64,000 nt of DNA from Frateuria_A sp051900535 (GTDB lineage Bacteria > Pseudomonadota > Gammaproteobacteria > Xanthomonadales > Rhodanobacteraceae), in contig NZ_JBHZGI010000002.1 of NCBI RefSeq assembly GCF_051900535.1, positions 496,001-560,000 of the forward strand. Direction: 5' to 3'. Positions within the stretch are counted from its first letter, which is position 1. Each line of letters starts with the position of its first letter. Below the pieces are notes generated by a model. The model did no database searches. It was not told the DNA's origin and saw only the letters and a program-made list of their open reading frames with translations. Made by a program: the position numbers and the translations under genes. This document shows positions 1 through 10,552 of the stretch, piece by piece.

Positions 1-201
1 CCGCTTGATCCGGTTGCGCTCGACCGCGCGCTTGGACACGCGCTTGGATATGGCCAGGCCCAGTCGGGCGTGGTCGAGTCCGTTCGGGCGCCAGCGCACA
101 GAAAAACAGCGGCCGCCGAGGCGGCCGCTGGCTTGACGCAGAGCGGCGAAGTCGCCGGCACGGCGAACCCGCGCGTCGCGCGGCAGGCCGGCGGCAGGCA
201 T
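1..201 (-). CDS. rnpA: Ribonuclease P protein component (3' end cut by window edge)
   Basis: Protein subunit of RNase P, which helps the catalytic RNA remove 5' leaders from tRNA precursors. Only the first 67 residues are inside the window. They include the family signature around residues 49-67 (AISKRVSKRAVERNRIKR), with the basic RNR segment that contacts RNA. The start is an ATG 14 bases after the rpmH stop. The order rpmH-rnpA, transcribed away from dnaA, is the usual bacterial arrangement and supports the call. Translation is probably from the rpmH transcript. Confidence 0.95.
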   Translation of the reverse strand, partial: MPAAGLPRDARVRRAGDFAALRQASGRLGGRCFSVRWRPNGLDHARLGLAISKRVSKRAVERNRIKR

Positions 202-215
202 GACGGTGACGCCGC

Positions 216-350
216 TTACGGGATGAGGCGCTTGCGACCCTTGGCGCGACGGGCGTTGAGCACCTTGCGGCCGTCGGCGGTCGCCATGCGGGCACGGAAG
301 CCGTGGGTGCGGGCGCGCTTGAGCTTGCTCGGCTGGAAGGTCCGCTTCAT
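216..350 (-). CDS. rpmH: 50S ribosomal protein L34
   Basis: The 44-residue product begins MKRTFQPSKLKRARTHGFRA and ends KGRKRLIP, the full length and sequence pattern of bacterial L34, a small basic protein of the large ribosomal subunit. It is transcribed divergently from dnaA and is followed at once by rnpA. A good sigma-70 promoter lies 41-70 bases upstream of its start codon. The gene is too short to stand out by length alone, but the match to the family is essentially end to end. Confidence 0.97.
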   Translation of the reverse strand: MKRTFQPSKLKRARTHGFRARMATADGRKVLNARRAKGRKRLIP

Positions 351-390
351 GGCTTTAGCTCCAGAAGATAAGTCGACAAAAAGGTTGGAA

Positions 391-420
391 ATTATGGAGC
401 CTGTGTGGAGGCGCTGTCAA
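391..420 (-). promoter_or_regulatory. Predicted sigma-70 promoter of rpmH-rnpA
   Basis: On the minus strand the sequence reads TTGACA (415-420), an 18-base spacer, then CATAAT (391-396). This is a perfect -35 and a five-of-six -10 box, placed about 40 bases before the rpmH ATG. The start point has not been measured. Strength and location fit a highly expressed ribosomal protein gene. Confidence 0.75.
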
Positions 421-437
421 ACCGCCCTGATGCGGCC

Positions 438-446
438 TGTGGACAT
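438..446 (-). promoter_or_regulatory. Weak DnaA-box-like site upstream of dnaA
   Basis: The nonamer TGTGGACAT is ATGTCCACA on the minus strand, seven of nine matches to the DnaA box TTATCCACA. It lies 89 bases upstream of the dnaA start, where autoregulatory DnaA boxes are common. A single degenerate match is weak evidence. Confidence 0.3.
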
Positions 447-534
447 CGCTGGGGATATGCTGGGGGTTGGCTGCTAGACTTGCCGGTCCACCCTGCGCTT
501 CCGGGCGCCCCTTCGTCGGTCAAGAATTATCCCA

Positions 535-1866
535 ATGAGTGATTTGTGGCGGCGCTGCCTTGAGCGTCTGGAAAGCGAGCTGAGCGCCGAGGAGCTGCAT
601 ACCTGGCTCATGCCGCTGCAGGCTCGCGAGGATGACGCCGGCGTGCAGCTGTTCGCGCCCAACCCGTACACGCTCGAGACGGTGCGCGAGCGCTTCCTGG
701 CGCGGATCGAGACGGTGCTGGGGCAGCTGGCCGGGCGCGATTGCCCGGTGCGCATCGAGGTGGGCTCCAGCTCGCCGCGCCCCGCGCGGCCTGCCGCCAC
801 ACCCAAGGCCGCGGCCGTGGAAACGGCAGCGCCCGCGCCGGTGTTCCCGCACAACCTGGATCCTCACTACACCTTCGAGACCTTCGTCGAGGGCAAGTCG
901 AACCAACTAGGCAAGGCCGCCGCCATGCAGGTGGCGATGAACCCCGGCCGCGCCTACAACCCGCTGCTGCTCTACGGCGGAACCGGCCTGGGCAAGACCC
1001 ACCTGATGCACGCCGCCGGCAACCTGATGCGCGAGCGCAACGGTGGCTGCAAGGTGATGTACCTGCGCTCGGAGCAGTTCGTCGGCGCCATGATCGAGGC
1101 GCTGCGCACCAAGAACATGGACCAGTTCAAGCAGCGCTTCCGTTCGGTCGATGCGCTGCTGATCGACGACATCCAGTTCTTCGCCGGCAAGGACACCACG
1201 CAGGAGGAGTTTTTCCACACCTTCAACGCCTTGTTCGAATCCAAGCAGCAGATCATCCTGACCTGCGACCGTTACCCGAAGGAGGTGGACAAGCTCGAGC
1301 CGCGCCTGAAGTCGCGCCTGGGCTGGGGCCTCTCGGTGGCGATCGAGCCACCGGACTTCGAGACGCGCGCGGCGATCCTGCTGTCCAAGGCGCAGGATAA
1401 GGGCGTGGCGGTGAGCGAGAACGTGGCGATGCTGCTGGCCAAGCGCATCCGCTCCAACGTGCGTGACCTGGAAGGCGCGCTCAACACGCTCGCCGCGCGC
1501 GCCAACTTCTACGGCAAGCCCATCACCACCGACTTTGCCGAGGAAACACTGCGCGACCTGCTGGCCACCCACGCCCAGGCGGTGACGGTGCCCAATATCC
1601 AGAAGATCACCGCCGAGTATTTCAACGTGCGCCTGCAGGACCTGTTGTCCAAGCGACGCGTGCGTTCGTTGGCGCGGCCGCGGCAGATCGCGATGGCGCT
1701 GTCCAAGGAGCTCACCGAGCACAGTTTGCCGGAGATCGGCGAGGCGTTCGGCGGGCGCGACCACACTACTGTCCTGCACGCCTGCCGCACCATCAGGAAG
1801 CTGTGCGAGACCGACGCACGCATGCGGCAGGACTGGGAGCAGCTCATTCGCGTGCTGACCGGCTAA
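535..1866 (+). CDS. dnaA: Chromosomal replication initiator protein DnaA
   Basis: DnaA binds DnaA boxes at oriC, unwinds the origin and loads DnaB helicase. The 443-residue protein has the oligomerisation domain I at residues 1-80 (starts MSDLWRRCLERLESELSAEE), a short Pro/Ala-rich linker at 80-105, the AAA+ domain with Walker A GGTGLGKT at 148-155 and Walker B LLIDDIQF at 208-215, and the C-terminal DNA-binding domain with the signature GGRDHTTVLHACRTI near residues 405-420. Length is normal for the family. No strong Shine-Dalgarno sequence precedes the ATG, which may be part of its regulation. It is followed by the predicted oriC and dnaN. Confidence 0.98.
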   Translation: MSDLWRRCLERLESELSAEELHTWLMPLQAREDDAGVQLFAPNPYTLETVRERFLARIETVLGQLAGRDCPVRIEVGSSSPRPARPAATPKAAAVETAAPAPVFPHNLDPHYTFETFVEGKSNQLGKAAAMQVAMNPGRAYNPLLLYGGTGLGKTHLMHAAGNLMRERNGGCKVMYLRSEQFVGAMIEALRTKNMDQFKQRFRSVDALLIDDIQFFAGKDTTQEEFFHTFNALFESKQQIILTCDRYPKEVDKLEPRLKSRLGWGLSVAIEPPDFETRAAILLSKAQDKGVAVSENVAMLLAKRIRSNVRDLEGALNTLAARANFYGKPITTDFAEETLRDLLATHAQAVTVPNIQKITAEYFNVRLQDLLSKRRVRSLARPRQIAMALSKELTEHSLPEIGEAFGGRDHTTVLHACRTIRKLCETDARMRQDWEQLIRVLTG

Positions 1867-2093
1867 GCGCTTGAAAAGCCATGGCCCAAGCTGTGGATAA
1901 TAGGTGGATGACTCGGCGACTGAATTTATCCACAATCGACCCACAACCGGGCAGCACGGTTGGGCACAGGCGAGAATGCATGCAATCCCTTGATTTCAAA
2001 GGGAAAGACAAAAAATAAAAGATATCCACCGCGCCAACTACTACTACCGTACTTCTTTTAAAAAACAGAACAGCAGTTAGGGGAAGCCCACTC
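1867..2093 (+). other. oriC: Predicted chromosomal replication origin (oriC)
   Basis: This 227-base dnaA-dnaN intergenic region has two perfect DnaA boxes in opposite orientation (TGTGGATAA at 1892-1900, TTATCCACA at 1926-1934), an A-rich stretch at 2005-2020, and a weaker box ATATCCACC at 2022-2030. That box is followed by a short GC-rich spacer and three CTA triplets (2038-2046). On the other strand these read 3'-GAT-5', the DnaA-trio motif that DnaA uses to open the duplex. A T/A-rich segment (2053-2066) follows, where unwinding would extend. Other weak box-like sites occur. Gene context (dnaA, dnaN, recF, gyrB, rpmH) independently places the origin here. Confidence 0.85.
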
Positions 2094-3194
2094 ATGCAAT
2101 TCAGCATCCAACGAGAAGCGTTGCTCAAGCCGCTGCAGCAGGTGGTGGGCGTGGTCGAACGGCGGCAAACCTTGCCGGTACTTGCCAACCTGCTGGTTAA
2201 AGTTGTTGATGGCCGCGTATCGCTGACCGGCACGGACCTCGAAGTGGAGATGGTTGCCACCACGGCCGCGGAGCAGTTGGGCGATGGCGAAATCACCATC
2301 CCAGCCCGCAAGCTCTTCGACATCGTGCGCGCATTGCCCGACGGCGTACGCATCGACCTCAAGCTCAACGGCGACCGCGTGGCCATGACCGCCGGGCGCA
2401 GCCGTTTCACCCTGGCCACGCTGCCGGCCAGCGAGTTTCCGACCATCGACGAAATCGAGCTGGTCGAACGCGTTAGCCTGCCCGAGGAAGTACTGCGCGA
2501 CCTGATGGAGCGCACGGCCTTCGCCATGGCCAACCAGGACGTTCGCTATTACTTGAACGGCATGTTGCTGGACCTGCAGGAGCACACGCTTCGATGCGTT
2601 GCCACCGATGGCCATCGCCTGGCGCTCAAGGAGACCAAGCTCGAGAGCAAGGTCGCTGCCCGGCGTCAGATCATCATCCCGCGCAAGGGCGTGAACGAGC
2701 TGGTCGGCCTGTTCGAAACCGGCGACGGGCAGGTGGAGCTGGAGTTCGGCCGCAACCATCTACGCGTGCGCCGCGGCGATGTGGTGTTCACGTCCAAGCT
2801 TATTGATGGCCGGTTCCCGGATTACGAGGCGGTGATTCCGCTGGGCGCCGACAAGCGCGCGACGCTGGATCGCGAGGTGCTGCGCGGTGCGCTGCAACGT
2901 GCGGCCATCTTGTCGAACGAGAAATACCGTGGCGTGAAACTCGAGCTTTCCCCCGGCAAGCTGCGAATCGTGGCGCACAATCCGGAGCAGGAAGAAGCAG
3001 TCGAGGAAGTCGAAGCCGACACGGTGGTTTCTGATCTTGCCGTGGGCTTCAACGTGGGCTACCTGCTCGATGCGTTGGCCGCGCTGAAGGGCGAGCGTGC
3101 CCGCCTGAATTTGCGTGATGCGCAGTCCAGCTGTCTGGTGCAGGAGGACGACAACGATCTTTCGCGCCACGTGATCATGCCCCTGCGGCTGTGA
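2094..3194 (+). CDS. dnaN: DNA polymerase III beta subunit (sliding clamp)
   Basis: The ring-shaped clamp tethers DNA polymerase III to its template. The 366-residue protein begins MQFSIQREALLKPLQQVVGV and ends RHVIMPLRL, both typical, and has the length of three clamp domains. A good ribosome-binding site (AGGGGAA) lies about 10 bases before the ATG. It sits between oriC and recF in the conserved origin gene order. A strong hairpin follows the stop codon. Confidence 0.98.
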   Translation: MQFSIQREALLKPLQQVVGVVERRQTLPVLANLLVKVVDGRVSLTGTDLEVEMVATTAAEQLGDGEITIPARKLFDIVRALPDGVRIDLKLNGDRVAMTAGRSRFTLATLPASEFPTIDEIELVERVSLPEEVLRDLMERTAFAMANQDVRYYLNGMLLDLQEHTLRCVATDGHRLALKETKLESKVAARRQIIIPRKGVNELVGLFETGDGQVELEFGRNHLRVRRGDVVFTSKLIDGRFPDYEAVIPLGADKRATLDREVLRGALQRAAILSNEKYRGVKLELSPGKLRIVAHNPEQEEAVEEVEADTVVSDLAVGFNVGYLLDALAALKGERARLNLRDAQSSCLVQEDDNDLSRHVIMPLRL

Positions 3195-3228
3195 CCGCAT
3201 GAGGGTCGGACGACGTAAGGTCGCCCTG

Positions 3229-3263
3229 CAACGCCGGAGCCGTCGCAAGACGCTCCGGCGTTG
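3229..3263 (+). terminator. Hairpin between dnaN and recF
   Basis: A perfect 12-bp inverted repeat, CAACGCCGGAGC (3229-3240) and GCTCCGGCGTTG (3252-3263), with an 11-base loop. It lacks a clear T run, so it may act as an attenuator or RNA-stability element rather than a full terminator. A possible TTG start for recF at 3261 falls inside the stem, which favours the ATG at 3282. Confidence 0.5.
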
Positions 3264-3281
3264 TTCGTTGCGGGGTTCCGT

Positions 3282-4361
3282 ATGAAGTTCGAGCGCCTGC
3301 GCATCCAGGGGTTGCGCTGCCTGACCGACGTGTCGGTGGAGTTGGGCGAGGGCATCCACCTCTTCGTCGGGCCCAATGGGGCCGGGAAAACGAGCGTTCT
3401 GGAGGCGGCCTATCTCCTGTCGCATGGTCGCTCGTTCCGGAGCGGGGCCCGCGAAGCGCTGACGCAGCGCGGTGCCCCATCGCTTGCCGTTTTCGCGGAG
3501 ATCCTTGGAAGCGATGGCCTCCCGCGGCGCTTGGGGCTGGGGCGGGAAAGTGCCCGATGGGAGGCCCGCCTGGATGGCGGAGACGTACCGCTGGGTTTGC
3601 TTGTGCAGGCCTGCGCGGTGGTGTGTTTCGAGCCAGGGTCCCACGCGCTGATTGCTGGTGCGGCCGACGAGCGCAGGCGCTTCCTCGACTGGGGCGTGTT
3701 CCACGTGGAACAGGACTTCCTCGGAGCATGGCGTCGATATCAGCGCGCCTTGAAGCAGCGCAACGCGCTGTTGCGCGTGGGAACCCCTGGCCCGGACGCG
3801 CTCTATGCGCCGTGGGAGCGCGAGTTGGGGGACATGGCGGCCATCATCGATGGCTATCGCCAAAAATACCTTGAGCGCTTGTTGCCGATGCTGAGAATCG
3901 TCGCAGGCTCCCTGTTGCCTGAACTCGGCCACGTCGCTCTGCGGTACCGCAGAGGCTGGACCGAGGATGTGGGGCTGGCCGATGTGCTGGCCGAACAGCG
4001 GGGCCGGGATCTGGCGCGAGGCCATACGACGGCGGGTGTGCACCGCGCTGATTGGTCGCTCTCGTTCGAGCATGCACCTCTACGTGAGCACCTCTCACGG
4101 GGTCAGGAAAAGTTGACGGCACTCACCTGCCTGCTCGCTCAGGCCGAGCTTCATGCCGACTACCGCGGCGATTGGCCGGTCGTCTGTCTGGACGACCTTG
4201 CCTCGGAACTCGACCTGGCGCACCAGGCCGCGGTCGTCGAGCGCCTGGCAGCCGTGGGCGCCCAGGTGCTGGTCACGGGGACCGAATGCCCGGCCTCCCT
4301 CCAGTCCCGCGCGTGCCGCATGTTCCACGTGGAACAGGGGCAAATCCGCCCTCTGCTATAA
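3282..4361 (+). CDS. recF: DNA replication and repair protein RecF
   Basis: RecF is an SMC-like ATPase that loads RecA at single-strand gaps. The protein of 359 residues starts MKFERLRIQGLRCLTDV. It has Walker A GPNGAGKTS near residues 30-38, the ABC-type signature LSRGQEKL near 271-278, and a Walker B segment VVCLDDLASELD near 300-311. Start choice: ATG at 3282 follows GGGG at a good distance. An in-frame TTG at 3261 would add seven residues but lies in the preceding hairpin. Gene order dnaN-recF-gyrB is conserved. Confidence 0.97.
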   Translation: MKFERLRIQGLRCLTDVSVELGEGIHLFVGPNGAGKTSVLEAAYLLSHGRSFRSGAREALTQRGAPSLAVFAEILGSDGLPRRLGLGRESARWEARLDGGDVPLGLLVQACAVVCFEPGSHALIAGAADERRRFLDWGVFHVEQDFLGAWRRYQRALKQRNALLRVGTPGPDALYAPWERELGDMAAIIDGYRQKYLERLLPMLRIVAGSLLPELGHVALRYRRGWTEDVGLADVLAEQRGRDLARGHTTAGVHRADWSLSFEHAPLREHLSRGQEKLTALTCLLAQAELHADYRGDWPVVCLDDLASELDLAHQAAVVERLAAVGAQVLVTGTECPASLQSRACRMFHVEQGQIRPLL

Positions 4362-4426
4362 TTCCCTGATGGCTTTTCCCTCGCCGACGCTCGTCGGTGG
4401 TGGGGCAGCGCAGCAACGGGCAGGGC

Positions 4427-6841
<2,415 letters not shown>

Positions 6842-6846
6842 ACCCG

Positions 6847-6880
6847 ACGCTGCCGCGTTCCGCGCGGCGGCGTTTTCTTT
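6847..6880 (+). terminator. Rho-independent terminator after gyrB
   Basis: An 11-bp stem ACGCTGCCGCG/CGCGGCGGCGT (one G-T pair) with a five-base loop TTCCG, followed by TTTCTTT. It starts six bases after the gyrB stop codon. Confidence 0.85.
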
Positions 6881-7135
6881 GATCGCGTCAGCTAGCGTAA
6901 TAATACGTTCACCAAAGCCACAGCGCAGGCGCGCTTCAATCGGCGTTAGCGACCTCTTCCCCGTCATGACATGAATTTGCCGGAAAATTTTCATCCGGCA
7001 TGGCAACGTAGCTGCAAGCTATTGATTTGCCTAGCGCTTCCATGTGGCAGTGCGACTTGTTATCGCCTGCCTGCTCGCGGTACGCTCAACGATCCCCCGC
7101 ACTGCTTGTGCGAAAAACCTTACATGAGGACTGCC

Positions 7136-8437
7136 ATGAAGCATGTTCCCTTCCTCAAGCTGTTGAGCGGCACCGCGCTCGCGTTGGCGCTGGTCAGCAG
7201 CCCGGCGATCGCTCGTGACCGTCATGGCGACCAGGCTTCCAAGGACACCAAGCAGGCGCTCTACCCGAATGCCACTCGCGAGGAACCCAAGCTCGACCTC
7301 AAGAGCGAGAAGGAGCAGAAGGCGCTCAACGAGGGTCTCGAGGCGGTCAACGCCGGCGACAAGGCGAAGGCGATGCAGTTGCTGCAGCCGATTGCCCAGG
7401 ACGCCGACAGCAAGTACGCCAAGTCGCTCGCGCTGCAGGGAATCGCCAATCTCAAGTACAACGACGGCGACCTGAAGGGCGCCATCAGCTCGCTCAAGCA
7501 GGCGCTGGACATCGGCGTGCTGCCGAACGACACGTTCTTCCAGCTTGAGTACGAACTGGCCCAGTTCTACCTTGCCGACGAGCAGTACCAGCAGTCGATC
7601 GACACCGTCGAGAAGTGGCGCACCGAGGGTAAGCGCGAGACGGCCGAGTCCTATGCGCTTGAAGGCAACGCCTACTACCGCCTGGAGAAGTACCCCGAAG
7701 CGATCACCGCGATGAAGAAGGCGATGTCGATGACTGACAAGCCGGAGAGCTCGTGGAACCAGATCCTGATGGCGGCCTATTCCGAGTCGGGCCAGTCCGA
7801 CCAGGCCGCGCAGCTCGCCCAGCAGCAACTGGCAGCGAACCCGAACGATTCGACCGCCATGAACAACGCGGTGGCCGTGCTGATGCAGGCGCAGAAGTAC
7901 CCGGAAGCCATCGACCTGATGGAGAAGGTGCGCGCCAGCGGCAACCTGAAGGACGAAAAGCAGTACGTGAACCTGGCCAAGCTCTATCTGATCACCGGCC
8001 AGAACAGCGACGACCCCAAGCCGGGCGCGAAGAAGGCCGAGGCGGCGCTTGAAGACGGCATGGCCAAGGGCGTGGTGTCCTCCAGCTACGACAACCAGAA
8101 GCTGCTTGGCGATGCCGCCTATATCGCCGGTGACGAGTCCAAGGCGATCGCCGCGTACAAAAAGGCGATCCCAATGGCTAGCGACGGCGAGGCTGCGCTG
8201 CGCGCCGGCCAGCTGTTGCTGGGCCAGCAGAAATACAGCGACGCCAGGACGCTCATCAAGCAGGCCATCGACAAGGGCGTGCAGCACAAGGGCACGGCCT
8301 ACATGATGCTGGCCGAGGCCGAGCGCGGCCTCAAGAACAAGCCGGGCGCCATCACCGCCATGAAGCAGGCGGCGCAGGATCCGGAGACCGCCGCCAAGGC
8401 AAAGGCCTGGCTGAAGCAGGCAGGAGCCGGCAAGTAA
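7136..8437 (+). CDS. Secreted TPR-repeat protein upstream of tonB
   Basis: A 433-residue protein with an N-terminal signal peptide (MKHVPFLKLLSGTALALALV, cleavage probably near ASPAIA-RD around residue 29). The rest is a helical array of tetratricopeptide-like repeats, for example around residues 160-320 where A-x-A-Y and YPEAI motifs recur. TPR proteins mediate protein-protein contacts; no enzymatic motif is visible. The ATG at 7136 is chosen because GAGGA lies five bases upstream and a signal peptide follows directly. Longer in-frame extensions lack both. It sits between gyrB and tonB-exbBD, so an envelope role connected with TonB transport is possible but unproven. The 294 bases upstream contain the gyrB terminator and a small inverted repeat (TGCCGG 6978-6983, CCGGCA 6995-7000) and no other gene. 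Confidence 0.85.
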   Translation: MKHVPFLKLLSGTALALALVSSPAIARDRHGDQASKDTKQALYPNATREEPKLDLKSEKEQKALNEGLEAVNAGDKAKAMQLLQPIAQDADSKYAKSLALQGIANLKYNDGDLKGAISSLKQALDIGVLPNDTFFQLEYELAQFYLADEQYQQSIDTVEKWRTEGKRETAESYALEGNAYYRLEKYPEAITAMKKAMSMTDKPESSWNQILMAAYSESGQSDQAAQLAQQQLAANPNDSTAMNNAVAVLMQAQKYPEAIDLMEKVRASGNLKDEKQYVNLAKLYLITGQNSDDPKPGAKKAEAALEDGMAKGVVSSSYDNQKLLGDAAYIAGDESKAIAAYKKAIPMASDGEAALRAGQLLLGQQKYSDARTLIKQAIDKGVQHKGTAYMMLAEAERGLKNKPGAITAMKQAAQDPETAAKAKAWLKQAGAGK

Positions 8438-8459
8438 GGGCTCTGGCGAACGCATCCGC

Positions 8460-8490
8460 GAGGCCGGATGGACGTCCATTTGGCGGCCTC
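8460..8490 (+). terminator. Nested hairpin between TPR gene and tonB
   Basis: GAGGCCG (8460-8466) pairs with CGGCCTC (8484-8490), enclosing the inner palindrome ATGGACGTCCAT. There is no T run, so it may be a rho-dependent end or a processing site. The remaining ~150 bases up to tonB show no coding potential and probably hold the tonB promoter. Confidence 0.4.
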
Positions 8491-8642
8491 ACGGGTGCTA
8501 TACAAACGCCATGGCCTGTTGTACCGTTGAGAACCCTTTTCCCGCGCATGTCCAGTGGCAGATGTCACCCTGTTGGGTCGAGATTTGCCGTTCGATGCTG
8601 CGACCCCGCCTTTCCCGATTGACTAGCTCCAGAAAGTGACAG

Positions 8643-9302
8643 ATGGCCTCGAGTAACGAAGAAACCGGCCGCGCGCCGTTCAGTTGGAGGCGCACCTGGG
8701 CGTTGGCTGTTGCCATCGCGCTGCATTCGTTTGCATTCCTGCTGCTGATCGCGCCGCCGGCGCCTCCGAAGCAGGATCAGGCGAAGAAGGAGCGCATCGT
8801 CCAGGTGAACTTCATCGAGCCGCCGCCGCCGCCGCCGCCCCCGCCGCCGCCGCCGCCGGAACCGCCGAAGCAGCCGCCGCCGAAAATCATCCAGCAGGTG
8901 ACGCCGCCGCCGACCCCGCCGCCGCCGGCTCCGCCGCCGGCCGTGGAGGAAGCGACGACCAATCCGATCCCGGCCCCGCCGCCGGCGCCGCCGGCTCCCC
9001 CGGCGCCGCCTTCGGATATCACGGCCAGCCAGGACATCAGCTACAACAACCGCATTCAGCCCCGCTATCCGCCGCAGGCGATTCGCCAGCGTCACGAGGG
9101 CACGACTACGCTGTTGATCCTGGTGGGCACGGACGGTAGCCCCAAGGACATCAAGGTCGAGACCTCCAGTGGCTATCGCGAGCTGGATCGCGCGGCGATT
9201 GAAGCGGCCAGGAAATGGCGCTTCAATCCGGCCATCAAGAATGGTCAGAAGACCGAAGGCTACGTTCGCGTTCCCGTCGCCTGGAATCTCAACCAGCTGT
9301 AA
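8643..9302 (+). CDS. tonB: Energy transducer TonB
   Basis: TonB couples the proton motive force, harvested by ExbB-ExbD in the inner membrane, to outer-membrane receptors. The 219-residue protein has a single N-terminal membrane anchor at about 18-37 with the conserved histidine (H28) but Ala where E. coli has the partner serine. A very proline-rich periplasmic spacer follows at 59-136, including 13 consecutive prolines at 60-72. The C-terminal TonB domain is at about 140-219 (YPPQAIRQRHEGTTTLLILV, then RKWRFNPA). It is followed by exbB and two exbD genes in the same direction, a complete system. Confidence 0.96.
   Translation: MASSNEETGRAPFSWRRTWALAVAIALHSFAFLLLIAPPAPPKQDQAKKERIVQVNFIEPPPPPPPPPPPPPEPPKQPPPKIIQQVTPPPTPPPPAPPPAVEEATTNPIPAPPPAPPAPPAPPSDITASQDISYNNRIQPRYPPQAIRQRHEGTTTLLILVGTDGSPKDIKVETSSGYRELDRAAIEAARKWRFNPAIKNGQKTEGYVRVPVAWNLNQL
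8820..8858 (+). repeat. CCG triplet tract inside tonB
   Basis: Thirteen proline codons in a row, twelve CCG and one CCC in the middle, encode TonB residues 60-72. Since the unit is three bases, gain or loss of units changes spacer length without a frameshift. The tract may also slow ribosomes and need EF-P. Confidence 0.9.
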
Positions 9303-9353
9303 CCGAAGGTTACAGTCCACCAGTTCACGCCTGACATCTCTAAAGGTAGCGTC

Positions 9354-10124
9354 ATGATGTTCCTACAAACTGCACCGACCCAAGGCGGCACCTCGAACGC
9401 CGAAGCCATGAAGCACATGGGTTTCGGGGACCTGATCCACAACTTCGACCCGCTCGGCTGGATCGTGTTCATCACGCTCGTGGTGATGTCCTTCGCATCC
9501 TGGTACTTCATCATCGCCAACGCGATCCGCAACGCCATGGTCCGCTCGCGCGCCGAGAAGGTGATTTCCAATTTCTGGAACACCGCCTCGACGCAGGAAG
9601 CGATCCGTGAGCTGGAAGCCCAGCCCAAGGGCGAACCCTTCTCGAAGATCGCGCTGGACGCCGCCTCGGCGGTCGCCCACCACCAGCAGGCCACTGCGGC
9701 CGCCGTCGGTGGTGGCCGCCTGGCCGAATCGCTGAGCCGCTCGGAGTTCATCGACCGCGCCCTGCGCCAGGCGGTGGCCCGCGAGAGCCTGCGACTGGAA
9801 GGTGGCATGACGCTGCTCGCCACCGTCGGCTCGTCCGCACCGTTCATCGGTCTGCTCGGTACCGTGTGGGGCATCTACCACGCGCTGATCAAGATCTCCG
9901 CGTCGGGCAACGCCTCGATGGAAGCGGTGGCCGGTCCGGTGGGTGAGGCGCTGATCATGACCGCGTTCGGTCTGTTCACCGCGATCCCGGCCGTGCTCGC
10001 GTACAACTTCTTCAACCGCTCGAACCGCATGACCTACGCGCAGTTCGACGAGTTCGCGCACGACCTGCACGACTTCTTCGCCACCGGTTCGCGTGTCGAA
10101 GGCGTGGCGCCGACCCAGAAGTGA
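9354..10124 (+). CDS. exbB: Proton channel protein ExbB (MotA/TolQ/ExbB family)
   Basis: Inner-membrane protein that forms the pentameric channel of the TonB motor. The 256-residue protein has a hydrophobic segment near residues 30-55, a large cytoplasmic loop, and two conserved helices in the C-terminal half with the family motif LLATVGSSAPFIGLLGTVWG followed by the PVGEALIMTAFGLFTAIPAV region. AAAGGT precedes the ATG. A second ATG three bases later is equally possible. It is the second gene of the tonB-exbB-exbD-exbD operon. Confidence 0.95.
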   Translation: MMFLQTAPTQGGTSNAEAMKHMGFGDLIHNFDPLGWIVFITLVVMSFASWYFIIANAIRNAMVRSRAEKVISNFWNTASTQEAIRELEAQPKGEPFSKIALDAASAVAHHQQATAAAVGGGRLAESLSRSEFIDRALRQAVARESLRLEGGMTLLATVGSSAPFIGLLGTVWGIYHALIKISASGNASMEAVAGPVGEALIMTAFGLFTAIPAVLAYNFFNRSNRMTYAQFDEFAHDLHDFFATGSRVEGVAPTQK

Positions 10125-10134
10125 GGCTTGACCC

Positions 10135-10548
10135 ATGGCAATGAGTACCGGAGGCAATTCCGGCGGCCCGATGTCGGAAATCAACGTCACGCCGCTGGTC
10201 GACGTGATGCTGGTGCTGCTGATCATCTTCATGATCACCGCGCCGCTGATGTCGCACCGGATCATCGTGCCGTTGCCGAACGCCAATCCCAAGGCGCCCG
10301 ATACCGGCTACGTTGAACCCATGGATGTGGCCCTGAAGCAGGATGGATCGATGTACCTCAACGACGCCGAGGTGACCGAGGCGGAGTTGAAGGCACAGTT
10401 CGCGGTGGCGGCGTCCAAGACGCCGCAGCCGGAAATCCAGCTTCGCGCGGACAAGGACACGGAGTACAAGTACGTCCGCAAGATCCTTACCGACGCGAAG
10501 GCAGCAGGCATGGTCCATGTCGGCTTCATGACGACCGGCAAGGAGTAG
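10135..10548 (+). CDS. exbD1: Biopolymer transport protein ExbD (first copy)
   Basis: ExbD supplies the protonatable aspartate of the TonB motor. This 137-residue protein has one N-terminal transmembrane helix (LVDVMLVLLIIFMITAPLM, about 21-39) with the essential Asp at residue 23, and a periplasmic domain after it. It lies 10 bases after exbB and four before a second exbD. Both copies keep the INVTPLVDVMLVLLIIFMIT core. Two exbD genes in tandem are known from Xanthomonas, where the second copy has a distinct role. Confidence 0.95.
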   Translation: MAMSTGGNSGGPMSEINVTPLVDVMLVLLIIFMITAPLMSHRIIVPLPNANPKAPDTGYVEPMDVALKQDGSMYLNDAEVTEAELKAQFAVAASKTPQPEIQLRADKDTEYKYVRKILTDAKAAGMVHVGFMTTGKE

Positions 10549-10552
10549 GACG

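Noticed and set aside
8777..9037. A Gly-rich minus-strand frame opposite tonB
   Set aside because: It is only the reverse of the CCG/proline codons of tonB.
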